64,000 nucleotides of DNA from positions 1 through 64,000 of the forward strand of contig WRFY01000125.1 in assembly GCA_009783445.1 (NCBI GenBank), read 5' to 3'. A model generated the notes under the pieces. That model worked only from the letters and a program-made list of their open reading frames with translations, did no database searches and had not been told where the DNA came from. Positions within the stretch are counted from its first letter, which is position 1, and every line of letters begins with the position of its first letter. Below are positions 41,067-50,445 of this stretch, piece by piece. The DNA is from Candidatus Azobacteroides sp. Its GTDB lineage: Bacteria; Bacteroidota; Bacteroidia; Bacteroidales; Azobacteroidaceae. A program made the position numbers and the translations under genes.

Positions 41067-41156
41067 TTAACAACAAAATAGAGCAGGAAGCTTCACCCCT
41101 TCTTTCTGGAAGAACAAGCGGCGCCACCAACCTTTATTGTTATCAATTTGTATCAT
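41067..41156 (-). CDS. trpL: trp operon leader peptide (29 aa: MIQIDNNKGWWRRLFFQKEGVKLPALFCC)
   Basis: ORF with tandem Trp codons (TGG TGG), downstream of a good promoter and upstream of a terminator-like hairpin and trpB; absent from supplied ORF track because of its length. Confidence 0.8.
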   Translation of the reverse strand: MIQIDNNKGWWRRLFFQKEGVKLPALFCC

Positions 41157-41185
41157 TCTCTTTCTTTTTATTTGGAATATGGCCA

Positions 41186-41216
41186 CAAAGATATAAACTT
41201 ATTTTTAAATCGCAAA
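41186..41216 (-). promoter_or_regulatory. trp operon promoter
   Basis: Minus strand TTTG-N19-TATCTTTG, exact match to the Bacteroidota primary sigma pattern, about 30 nt before the leader ORF. Confidence 0.75.
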
Positions 41217-41277
41217 AAAATATTGAAATAATCCAGGTTGCTATCCCTCCAAAATGTCCGCGACGATAATTTCGCGT

Positions 41278-41508
41278 TTAAAATGTTTTTTCTACTGTTT
41301 CACCCCATTCATCATCAATGGTAATGGGCAAAGTAGATGATGACTTACCATTATCCGCTTGAGACAGATTGTCAAATAATTTTCCTGTGTACCGGAACAT
41401 TTTGTTTTTCTCAATATCGACTTGGCTGATTGTTTTCGTGGCAACGATGGCATTTATTAAAAAAGGTGCGTTTAATTTGCCAAGCGAATGCTTCTTCTTG
41501 GAAATCAA
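41278..41508 (-). CDS. Orphan small ORF of unknown function, possible gene remnant
   Basis: 76 codons from a TTG start, hydrophilic, no recognised family; lies in an otherwise AT-rich non-coding stretch. Confidence 0.25.
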   Translation of the reverse strand: MISKKKHSLGKLNAPFLINAIVATKTISQVDIEKNKMFRYTGKLFDNLSQADNGKSSSTLPITIDDEWGETVEKTF

Positions 41509-41878
41509 GCCGATAAAACCTTTTTTTCACCCCATTTCAAAGGTTTAGATGGGTTAGGTAATAGTAATGAAACAAGGTGAAAAATAAGGTTCAAAAGTAC
41601 AAGATTTTTTATCTCCATGCAGAATTACTCTGCGTCCTGATTGAGTTATAATAATTCCACAACTTTTTTTTGACATTCAACAGATACGATTCGCAATTAC
41701 TCACAAAAATAATAGGCTCGACTTTTCAAAAAATAAACTTCTGTCAAAAATAGCATATATTTTTCTAAATAAAAAGTAAGTTTGTCGAAAATTTATTCTA
41801 CAATTGTCAAAACAGTGTAAATTAATCGATATAGGTCTGAAAATGGAAAAAATAAGTTCATTTCAACTGCTGAAATTT

Positions 41879-42499
41879 TCAAATTTTCAAATTTTCAAAC
41901 AGAAGTGCTGCTTCCGGTCCCATATTAAATAATAAATCAATAACGCTTAAATTGGCTTGAAAACCATATTTATGGTCAAACACTTGATAATAGGGTTTGA
42001 GGTTCTGAACAATTCCTGTTTTTTTAGGATGCAGCGCTTCGCGCAAATCCAGCATATCTGGCTGAGGTTTAAGCGCGTACTCAGATGAATAGAACACGAC
42101 AGGCGATATATCCAATAACAAACAAATCAGCTCCCTCAATTGTTCATTGAAATCGAATAAAAAAACAGGCGTTTTTTCATAAAAAGGATAAAAATCATCG
42201 GCATAATATTCAAAAAACGGCGTAGAATTATAGGCCGAAACAATCGCATTCCAATGCAAATGCTGCCACTGTCCATGGGCGGCGATGCGGATGTCGCGCG
42301 TCAAACATTTCGGCGAATCCGGCTTTACAATGGGGATGCTTAAAGTTTGCAAACCATTGGCTGAAGCAATGATACAACGATTGCGATAGGTTTGCTTGAC
42401 ATAGTAGTCGTGTTGTTCAATCACCACTCGTTCGGCTTGATATATTTGTCGGTAATAGGCGACTGGAGCCAGATAAGCGGTAGTCAAAAGAACGCTCAC
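41879..42499 (-). CDS. WbqC family protein
   Basis: VSVLLTTAYLAPVAYYRQIYQAERVVIEQHDYYVKQTYRNRCIIASANG; GTG start overlaps lepB TGA (GTGA). Confidence 0.85.
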   Translation of the reverse strand: MSVLLTTAYLAPVAYYRQIYQAERVVIEQHDYYVKQTYRNRCIIASANGLQTLSIPIVKPDSPKCLTRDIRIAAHGQWQHLHWNAIVSAYNSTPFFEYYADDFYPFYEKTPVFLFDFNEQLRELICLLLDISPVVFYSSEYALKPQPDMLDLREALHPKKTGIVQNLKPYYQVFDHKYGFQANLSVIDLLFNMGPEAALLFENLKI

Positions 42500-43956
42500 T
42501 TGTTGCTCACTCTTGTAAAGATGCGGTTCCAGCGAATTTTTCCGTCCAACCAACCTCGATCTTGATCGATGGACAACCAAATTAACAAAGGTTTGCCTAC
42601 AACGTGATCTTCGGGAACAACCCCCCAGCAACGCGAATCCAGCGAATTGTGACGATTGTCGCCCATCATAAAATAATAGTCATATTTAAAGGTATAACTA
42701 TTGGCCGGTATTCCATTGATAAAGATCTTGCTTCCGTCTCGCCGGAGCGTATTTCCTTCATAATTGACAATGCAACGCATATAAAGCGCTAAATTCTGTT
42801 CGTTCAACACGATGGTTTCTCCTTTTTTAGGAATCCACAAAGGACCAAAATCATCTCTTGTCCAACCGGTTACATATCCGTAAGGATAAGTTGGGCCGCC
42901 AAATTCAGCCGGTTCTATCCGAACGGATTTAGCCCAACCGCTTTTTTCCAGAAAGCGCAAGGCTTCTTGCGTCAACGGAATCCGGTAAACGGGATTGAAA
43001 TCTCCATTTTCGTTCCGTTCTATTCCCAAACGCTCAAATACAAATGGCGCGTCTCCCGACCGATTGTATAAAAATTGCTCGTCTTTATTGACGTTTAATT
43101 TTCGAAATTGCTTTTCAGTCAAAAGATTTCCCTGTGTTTCCACAAAATAAGCGAATTGTACCTTTTGGGGAGCAGGCAGCTCCACTCCGTTGATATAGAC
43201 TGTATTATTAATAATTTGCAAAGTATCGCCCGGCATTCCGATGCAACGCTTTACATAATTCTCTCTTCGATCGACCGGTCGGTAGATCACCTCGCCGAAG
43301 GTATTTTTATCGCTATTCACTCGTTCCCAAGAAAAACGGTTGTATATTAAGTCGTAATAATCCGGATTTTGAATTTTTAATGCGACCGTATCGCCTGCCG
43401 GAAAATTAAAGACTACAATATCTCCTCTTTGAATGTTGCCCAAACCTTTCAGACGTTTATAATCCCAATGCGGCCAATCGGAATAAGATTTGGTATTCAA
43501 TACAGGCAAGGTATGATGCGTCAATGGAAAAGCCAAGGGCGTATTCGGCACTCTCGGCCCGTAACTGAATTTGCTGACAAAGAGGTAGTCGCCCACCAGC
43601 AAAGTTTTTTCCAAAGAAGAAGATGGAATTTTATAATTTTGAAAAATGAATATATTGATGATATAAACCGCGATCAAAGCGAAGATAATTGCATCTGCCC
43701 AATCGGCTATCTTTTTGATTGCCACATTATTCGAATGTTTCCATGCACCCCATTGGATGATTTTTGAAATATAAATATCAAAAATAAGGAGGAGTCCTCC
43801 TACCAGCCAGAAATTATGATCCCAAATCACAAATAGCAAATAGAATATCGCAATAAGTATAAACTTTATCCATTGCCCTCGACTGGCAGACTTGATTCGT
43901 TCCTTAACCGTTGGTTTTAAATTTCTTTTTGTGTTGCTCATACTTTTATTATTCAT
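42496..43956 (-). CDS. lepB: Signal peptidase I
   Basis: NYKIPSSSLEKTLLVGDYLFVSKFSYG, VKRCIGMPGDTL, GDNRHNSLDSRCWGVVPEDHVVGKPLLIW. Confidence 0.94.
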   Translation of the reverse strand: MNNKSMSNTKRNLKPTVKERIKSASRGQWIKFILIAIFYLLFVIWDHNFWLVGGLLLIFDIYISKIIQWGAWKHSNNVAIKKIADWADAIIFALIAVYIINIFIFQNYKIPSSSLEKTLLVGDYLFVSKFSYGPRVPNTPLAFPLTHHTLPVLNTKSYSDWPHWDYKRLKGLGNIQRGDIVVFNFPAGDTVALKIQNPDYYDLIYNRFSWERVNSDKNTFGEVIYRPVDRRENYVKRCIGMPGDTLQIINNTVYINGVELPAPQKVQFAYFVETQGNLLTEKQFRKLNVNKDEQFLYNRSGDAPFVFERLGIERNENGDFNPVYRIPLTQEALRFLEKSGWAKSVRIEPAEFGGPTYPYGYVTGWTRDDFGPLWIPKKGETIVLNEQNLALYMRCIVNYEGNTLRRDGSKIFINGIPANSYTFKYDYYFMMGDNRHNSLDSRCWGVVPEDHVVGKPLLIWLSIDQDRGWLDGKIRWNRIFTRVSNK

Positions 43957-44672
43957 AATTTCAACATATTGTCCATTGTCAGAAAACCGGTTTTTCCTTT
44001 AATAAATTCAGCGGCTAACACAGCTCCCCATGCAAAACCTTTGCGGTTTTTCGCCTCGTGCCGGATGTGGATGGTATCGGCATCGGATTCGTAAACGACT
44101 TCATGGATGCCGGCTACTTCTCCTTCTCTTTTCGAGTAAATCAACAAATCGCTCTCATTTTCCCTTTCTCCTTCTTTCCATTGACTTTTCCTGTCAATGT
44201 TTTCCATAATTCCTTCCGCTAAGGTTATGGCTGTTCCGCTCGGCGAATCCAACTTATGGATGTGATGAATCTCTTCCATGTACACGTCATACCGCGGGAA
44301 GTTGTTCATGATCTTAGCCACGTATCGATTGATCGCAAAAAATAGGTGAACGCCGATACTGTAATTAGACGCATAAAAAAAGGTTTGCTTTTTTTCTTTA
44401 CATTCTTTTTTTATTTCTTCCAATTCGTTCAGCCAACCAGTAGTTCCGGCTACGACTGGAATGTTTCGTTCAAAGCATTTCCGATAATTAGACACGGCCG
44501 TTTCGGGTCTGGTAAATTCGATCGCTACTTCCGTCGAAAAAAGAAATTCCAGTGAATCAAAATCTTCCTGGTTATCAATATCAATAATGGATACAATTTC
44601 ATGCCCCCTTTCTAAGGCTACCTTTTCCACCTCCCGGCCCATTTTACCATAACCGATCAACGCAATTTTCAT
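43953..44672 (-). CDS. dapB: 4-hydroxy-tetrahydrodipicolinate reductase
   Basis: MKIALIGYGKMGREVE, FYASNYSIGVHLFF, EIHHIHKLDSPSGTAITLAEGI. Confidence 0.95.
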   Translation of the reverse strand: MKIALIGYGKMGREVEKVALERGHEIVSIIDIDNQEDFDSLEFLFSTEVAIEFTRPETAVSNYRKCFERNIPVVAGTTGWLNELEEIKKECKEKKQTFFYASNYSIGVHLFFAINRYVAKIMNNFPRYDVYMEEIHHIHKLDSPSGTAITLAEGIMENIDRKSQWKEGERENESDLLIYSKREGEVAGIHEVVYESDADTIHIRHEAKNRKGFAWGAVLAAEFIKGKTGFLTMDNMLKL

Positions 44673-44778
44673 ATAATTTTTTTTGTACGCAAATATAGAA
44701 ATAATCAGGCAGGAAATGCTCGTTATTTATCAATATTTTTTACCTCTTTTCAAAATGTCCCCAAAAAACGTCCAAATT

Positions 44779-45300
44779 CTATTCTCGGTCAAAATCTCGG
44801 TTCCCTTCCTTGTCCACCCAACCGATTTGTTTTCCCGGATTTCCCACAACCAGCGCGTAAGCGGGAACATCTTTCGTGAGTACGCAACCGGCCCCAATCA
44901 TGGCATATTCCCCAATCGTAATCCCGCAAAGGATAGTCGCATTAGCGCCGATACTGGCGCCTTTTTTGACAAGCGTTGGTTTGAATTCCGCTTTCCGATC
45001 GATAAAACTTCTCGGATTAATCACATTAGTAAACACGCAACTCGGCCCCAAAAAAACATCGTCTTCGCAAACAACTCCCGTATAAACCGATACATTGTTC
45101 TGTACTTTTACATTATTTCCCAACACAACTCGGGGAGCGATCACCACATTTTGCCCGATATTACAGTTTTTGCCCACAACGGCGCCGGACATGATATGCG
45201 AAAAATGCCAAATTCGGCTTCCTTCGCCAATCACAACTCCTTCGTCGATTATAGCCGTAGAATTCGCCTGATAATCAGGAATTGGTCTTTCCATAAGCAA
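44779..45300 (-). CDS. Left-handed beta-helix acyltransferase, WbpD/WlbB-like N-acetyltransferase
   Basis: Hexapeptide repeats; [42 protein letters not shown]. Confidence 0.82.
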   Translation of the reverse strand: MLMERPIPDYQANSTAIIDEGVVIGEGSRIWHFSHIMSGAVVGKNCNIGQNVVIAPRVVLGNNVKVQNNVSVYTGVVCEDDVFLGPSCVFTNVINPRSFIDRKAEFKPTLVKKGASIGANATILCGITIGEYAMIGAGCVLTKDVPAYALVVGNPGKQIGWVDKEGNRDFDRE

Positions 45301-46414
45301 TCAGTTGACAAATAATATAATCGAGCTGCGCTTCCTCCAATTCGGTATGTATCGGCAGCGACAATACAGAAGTGCAGAGTTGATCGGTTACACTTAAATC
45401 GCCTCTCGTTTTCAATATGTTTCTGAAAGCCGGCTGACGCTGCAAAGGTCGAGGGTAATATACCATCGTTGGAATTCCTTTCTTTTTCAAGTAGTTCTGC
45501 AAATCGTCTCTTTTGCCATTGTTTACTTTGATGGTATATTGATGATATACAGGATTCGATTGAGGAATGCAATAGGGAATTTCAAACAAGCCGTTTGCCG
45601 AAAGCAAGGCCGCGTCGTATTCTTTCGCCGCTTTTCTTCGTGCGTGAATGTAAGCCGGCAAATGCGGCAATTTTACCCGCAATACGGCCGCTTGCAATGT
45701 ATCCAGGCGCGAATTGCACCCGATGCGTTCGTGTATATATTTCTGCGATTGACCGTGAGATGCAATTTGCCTGAGTTTTTCCGCCAAGTCGTCTCGGTTG
45801 GTCAACAAAGCGCCCCCGTCGCCATAACAGCCCAAGTTTTTACTGGGAAAAAACGACAAAGTTCCTATATCGCCCATCGTTCCAGTCTGTTTTCGACTTC
45901 CATCCGAAAAAGTATAGTCGGCGCAAATACTTTGAGCATTATCTTCGACTACATATAAACCCCATTTCCGCGCTATTTGCATGACCGGTTCCATATCAGC
46001 GCTTTGTCCGAAAAGATGAACCGGAAGAATCGCTTTTGTTCGAGGAGAAATCGCTTCTTCTATTTTGCGCACATCCATATTGAAAGTTAACGGATCGACA
46101 TCGACCGCTACCGGAACCAGTCGCAACAAAGCAACCGCCTCGACTGTAGCCGCATACGTAAAAGCAGGGACAATAACTTCGTCGCCTTCCTGTAAATCCA
46201 AAGCCATCAAAGCGATCTGAAGGGCGTCCGTACCATTGGCGCAGGGAATAACTTGCTTAGCGCCAGTCAGTTTCGACAATTCGGAGGCAAACAATTGTAC
46301 TTCTTCCCCGTTGATATATCTTCCCGAACGAATTACGCGCAGGACTGCATCATCAATTTCTTCCTGTATCCGCTCGTACTGCGAAATCAGGTCGGTCATC
46401 TGTATGGATTTCAT
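45275..46414 (-). CDS. DegT/DnrJ/EryC1 (WbpE/PorR-like) sugar aminotransferase
   Basis: [67 protein letters not shown]. Confidence 0.9.
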   Translation of the reverse strand: MKSIQMTDLISQYERIQEEIDDAVLRVIRSGRYINGEEVQLFASELSKLTGAKQVIPCANGTDALQIALMALDLQEGDEVIVPAFTYAATVEAVALLRLVPVAVDVDPLTFNMDVRKIEEAISPRTKAILPVHLFGQSADMEPVMQIARKWGLYVVEDNAQSICADYTFSDGSRKQTGTMGDIGTLSFFPSKNLGCYGDGGALLTNRDDLAEKLRQIASHGQSQKYIHERIGCNSRLDTLQAAVLRVKLPHLPAYIHARRKAAKEYDAALLSANGLFEIPYCIPQSNPVYHQYTIKVNNGKRDDLQNYLKKKGIPTMVYYPRPLQRQPAFRNILKTRGDLSVTDQLCTSVLSLPIHTELEEAQLDYIICQLIAYGKTNS

Positions 46415-46866
46415 ATCTTATACGCTCTCTCCATTTCTCGTTTGTCGTCTTTTTCCTTCAAGGACTGGCGTTTATCGTACATTTTTTTTCCTTTTGCAAC
46501 AGCTATTAACATTTTGGCCAAACCTTTTTCATTGATAAACAAGCGAACAGGAACAATGGTAAATCCTGTGTTCATGGAAAGTTGTTCGATTTTATTCAAC
46601 TCTTTCCGATTCAAAAGGAGCTTCCGGTCTCTCCGAGCTTCATGATTGTTGTAGGTGCCATAAAAATATTCGGATACATTCATATTCTTCACCCACAATT
46701 CTTTACGGATAACTACGCCGTAACTGTCCACTAAGCTGGCTTTTCCCATGCGGATGGATTTTATTTCTGTTCCCGTCAGAACAATTCCGGCGATAAAGGT
46801 TTCAATAAATTCGTAATCAAACGAAGCTTTTTTATTTTTAATCACTATGTTGCTGGATTGCCTCAT
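46411..46866 (-). CDS. smpB: SsrA-binding protein
   Basis: [45 protein letters not shown]-terminal Lys-rich tail. Confidence 0.95.
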   Translation of the reverse strand: MRQSSNIVIKNKKASFDYEFIETFIAGIVLTGTEIKSIRMGKASLVDSYGVVIRKELWVKNMNVSEYFYGTYNNHEARRDRKLLLNRKELNKIEQLSMNTGFTIVPVRLFINEKGLAKMLIAVAKGKKMYDKRQSLKEKDDKREMERAYKI

Positions 46867-46874
46867 TTTTGCAC

Positions 46875-47444
46875 TTATATTTTCATGTTCGGCATAAATA
46901 TATTAATCAGTAATTTGATAAAATAAGGAGCGAGCATAATCAAAACGCTTGCAAAAATAGTAAATTTCATCCATAACTCTTCCTCCATTTTAAAAAAACG
47001 ACCGGCGCTCGTCCAAATCATATAAATGGTATAAAAAACAATGATTTCTAAAAAGAAAAAACTGGGAAACACGGCTTCTATCATGGCAACGATATAAATT
47101 AAAGCGGAAGAATAACCCGTAAACCGCTCCCCCAAAACTCTGTTTTTTTCCATGCCAAAGAACGGAAACAGCCATTCCGACACAATGAAAGAAACCAAGT
47201 AAAAACTTCCTAAATAAATGACTACTTGCCGAATAACCACCTTCAAAGCCAGAGCCGTTGAAAAAGCTTTAGTCGAAATCACTACGCCGACAAAGGCCAA
47301 AAGAGCTATAAGTCCTATGATAGGAAACAAATAATCCTTGTAAAAATTCTCATTGTCTTTTTCCTGATCTTCAGATAAAAATTCCCAGCTGGAAGCCGTT
47401 TCCGCAATCAATCGGTAAAGAAGGACGAAAAGTCGTTTAAACAT
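46875..47444 (-). CDS. Yip1-like multi-spanning membrane protein
   Basis: Five hydrophobic segments, position downstream of the NigD-like gene. Confidence 0.55.
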   Translation of the reverse strand: MFKRLFVLLYRLIAETASSWEFLSEDQEKDNENFYKDYLFPIIGLIALLAFVGVVISTKAFSTALALKVVIRQVVIYLGSFYLVSFIVSEWLFPFFGMEKNRVLGERFTGYSSALIYIVAMIEAVFPSFFFLEIIVFYTIYMIWTSAGRFFKMEEELWMKFTIFASVLIMLAPYFIKLLINIFMPNMKI

Positions 47445-47449
47445 TTATT

Positions 47450-48199
47450 TTAATTGTAAATAGTCAATTCGATATTTCCATAATTTTTAAACGGCGTTTC
47501 TTCACTTTCCTGCGTGTAATATTTTAAATTGACTTTAAGATATTTCACTCTCACACTGTTGTTTATTGTTGTATCCCTTCCTAAAGTCATCACCATGTTG
47601 TTGATCACAAAAACTTGATTTTGATTGACTTCAACTGCATTTCCCTCGCCTTTGTCCTGTTTAGCGAGCAAATACATATTATACACTCCGTTGTTGTCGA
47701 CTTCTTTTTTGCTTGCTACCAGTCTGTAATCTATTCTGGGCGAAAGCGTCGTTTGGTGTTGCATTTGGAAAAAATATCTTCCTTTCAAAAACAAAGGATT
47801 ATTATATGGCGAAATGTATACGTTGGCGATTGGCAAAGTATAATCGCCAACCGAAACGCTGTCTTCTTCAATCTCGGCGGTCGCAACATTGATCACATCC
47901 GAATGATCGTCAATGCTCGTAGCCGTAAAATACGATGAAGAAGGTTGATTGTCATAATCAATTGTAAATGAAGTCATTAGGCAATCACCCTGATTATACT
48001 CCGACAATTGAGGAGCCGCTATTTCACCCCATGCAGTCAACAAGGTAGTCCCTCCCATTTCCGTATTATAATTCACAACGCTCGGTACTAATGGAAACGA
48101 TTGATAGTTATTTCCTCCCTCATTCACACAACTTGTTAAGCCTACGGCCATTCCCCCTATTCCTAAAAGGATAAAAAATAATTTCTTCATATTCCTCAT
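47450..48199 (-). CDS. NigD-like lipoprotein
   Basis: Lipobox (MAVGLTSC), overall composition of the Bacteroidales NigD-like family. Confidence 0.65.
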   Translation of the reverse strand: MRNMKKLFFILLGIGGMAVGLTSCVNEGGNNYQSFPLVPSVVNYNTEMGGTTLLTAWGEIAAPQLSEYNQGDCLMTSFTIDYDNQPSSSYFTATSIDDHSDVINVATAEIEEDSVSVGDYTLPIANVYISPYNNPLFLKGRYFFQMQHQTTLSPRIDYRLVASKKEVDNNGVYNMYLLAKQDKGEGNAVEVNQNQVFVINNMVMTLGRDTTINNSVRVKYLKVNLKYYTQESEETPFKNYGNIELTIYN

Positions 48200-48509
48200 T
48201 TTTATTTATTTTTTTATTGAATTTATTCCTGCTCATCTCTCCCCACACCCTGTTCAAAAAGCTTTTAAACATCTTCTCAGGAGATAATCAATTCCGGAAA
48301 AGAAAGCCCTTGTTGCATTTATTGGGTTACCTCATTTGCTTACAACAAATTGTCCTTTTTCCCAATCCTAAGCTCAGCTAATTTCTATCCAATCGAATAT
48401 TTTATACAAATGTAACAAATATTCTCCATAAAAATCCCGAAATAATACAAAAAAAACTTACCTTTGCATACTTTTTACATGAAGTACGTTCGGTTCATAA
48501 GAGAGATAT

Positions 48510-49433
48510 ATGTTAATAGATGAAAAAAATACAAAAATGTTGCAGGGACGTACAAAAAATAGCAACTCTATAAAAAGCGCTGATTATTTCAGGGTGGATG
48601 TGCGCCAAATTCTTCAGACCAAATCTCCCAAATTATACAAAAAAATACCGGACTTTGCGATCACTTTATTATCCAAATTGATATATCAGGATGAAATTAA
48701 TCTTTTTCTCGAAAAAAATGCAGATTTAAGCGGTATTGATTTGATGGAACGTTTCATTCAATATTTCAATCTCATCATTCATATCTATGGCAAGGATCAT
48801 ATCCCCGAATTCGATCACAAATGTATTTTTGCTTCCAATCATCCATTGGGCGGATTGGATGGCATTTGTTTAGCGGCAATATTGGGAGAAAAATACGAAA
48901 AACAAGTTCTTTTTATTGTAAATGATATTTTGCATTTCATTCAACCGGTTCAAAATGTATTTATTCCCATCAACAAACACGGGTTGCAAACGCGCCATTC
49001 AGTACAGGCAATCCATGACGCTTTTACTTCCGAAAATCAGATCATTACTTTTCCTGCGGGACTTTGTTCGCGAAAAACAAAAAAAGGAGTGGAAGATGTT
49101 GAATGGAAAAAAATGTTCATCACTAAATCGATTGAATACAAGAGAGATGTTGTACCCGTTTACTTTGAAGCCAAAAATTCTGGATTATTTTACTTTCTTG
49201 CCAATATTCGTAAGTTTTTTTGTATAAAATTCAATATAGAAATGTTATTTTTGCCAAGAGAAATGTTCAAAGCTAAAAATGCAACATTTACGATTTATTT
49301 TGGAACACCTATCCCTTGGCAGACGTTTGATTCGCTCAAAACTCCGCAACAATGGGCTGACGACGTGAGAAACCAAGTTTATGGTATAAAAAACAGAACA
49401 GGCTCCTATAAAAGAATAACATGGAAGAAATAA
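48510..49433 (+). CDS. PlsC-like O-acyltransferase, probable glycine-lipid O-acyltransferase
   Basis: 1-acylglycerol-3-phosphate acyltransferase-like FASNHPLGGLDGICLAAI; adjacent to GNAT/hemolysin-type acyltransferase. Confidence 0.75.
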   Translation: MLIDEKNTKMLQGRTKNSNSIKSADYFRVDVRQILQTKSPKLYKKIPDFAITLLSKLIYQDEINLFLEKNADLSGIDLMERFIQYFNLIIHIYGKDHIPEFDHKCIFASNHPLGGLDGICLAAILGEKYEKQVLFIVNDILHFIQPVQNVFIPINKHGLQTRHSVQAIHDAFTSENQIITFPAGLCSRKTKKGVEDVEWKKMFITKSIEYKRDVVPVYFEAKNSGLFYFLANIRKFFCIKFNIEMLFLPREMFKAKNATFTIYFGTPIPWQTFDSLKTPQQWADDVRNQVYGIKNRTGSYKRITWKK

Positions 49434-50443
49434 TCCCTAAAATAGACCGGTCGATTCTTAAAACAGAATTGACAAAGGAAAAACTTTTTCGAAAAACAAA
49501 TAAATCGGGAAATGAAATTTACCTGTTTACCGCACATAACGCTCCGAATTTAATGCTCGAAGTAGGCCGATTGCGCGAAATCGCTTTTCGGAATTATGGC
49601 GGAGGAACCGGGCAATCAACAGATATCGACGAGTTTGATGAAATGGAAACTCCTTACAGGCAATTGATTGTATGGGATCCTCAAGAAGAGGAAATATTAG
49701 GGGGATACCGTTTCCGCTATGGTAACGACGTTACTTTTGGCTCCAACGGTCAGCCGAATAACATCGCTACTTCTGAATTGTTCCATTTTTCTGAAAAATT
49801 TATTGATCTCTACTTGCCCAAAATGGTCGAATTAGGCCGTTCGTTTGTTTCTCTCGATTACCAGTCTACTAAATTTGGAGCTAAGGGACTTTTTGCTTTA
49901 GACAATTTGTGGGATGGATTAGGCGCTTTATCGGTCATCGATCCAGACTTTCGCTATTTTTTTGGAAAGGTAACTATGTACAATACGTACAATTCTGAAG
50001 CGCGTAACTTGATCCTATTTTTTTTGGACAAATATTTTAAAGACCAAGAGTGTTTGGTCGTTCCCATCTATCCTTTAGATACGCACATGAACAGGGAATA
50101 TCTGGAGGGCTTATTCAATAAAAATACATACAAGGAAAATTACCATATCCTCAATCAGGAAGTAAGAAAACGCAACATCAATATACCTCCTTTGATAAGC
50201 GCTTACATGAATCTTTCGCCCTCCATGCGCGTTTTTGGAACGGCACTCAACGAAAGTTTCGGCGAAGTAGAAGAAACCGGAATATTGATCGATTTTAATG
50301 ATATTTTCGAAGATAAAAAGCAACGGCATATTGAATCTTTTTTGCGCGAAAATCCTACTCAAAAATTAAAGAACCATATCCGCAAGATCATTAGCCATAC
50401 GCATAGCCTCAGAAAGTCTAAACAAAAAACGAAACGAACTTAG
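49421..50443 (+). CDS. GNAT (hemolysin-type) N-acyltransferase, probable glycine-lipid N-acyltransferase
   Basis: LMLEVGRLREIAFRNYGGGTGQSTDIDEFDEMETPYRQLIVWDPQEEEILGGYRFRYG is OlsB/GlsB-like. Confidence 0.78.
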   Translation: MEEIIPKIDRSILKTELTKEKLFRKTNKSGNEIYLFTAHNAPNLMLEVGRLREIAFRNYGGGTGQSTDIDEFDEMETPYRQLIVWDPQEEEILGGYRFRYGNDVTFGSNGQPNNIATSELFHFSEKFIDLYLPKMVELGRSFVSLDYQSTKFGAKGLFALDNLWDGLGALSVIDPDFRYFFGKVTMYNTYNSEARNLILFFLDKYFKDQECLVVPIYPLDTHMNREYLEGLFNKNTYKENYHILNQEVRKRNINIPPLISAYMNLSPSMRVFGTALNESFGEVEETGILIDFNDIFEDKKQRHIESFLRENPTQKLKNHIRKIISHTHSLRKSKQKTKRT

Positions 50444-50445
50444 CC

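Noticed and set aside
41278-41508. Possible transposase or mobile-element remnant
   Set aside because: No transposase motif, terminal inverted repeat or target duplication was identified; kept only as an orphan ORF.
44683-45315. 210-aa + strand ORF
   Set aside because: Overlaps the clear hexapeptide-repeat acyltransferase on the minus strand; no independent coding evidence.
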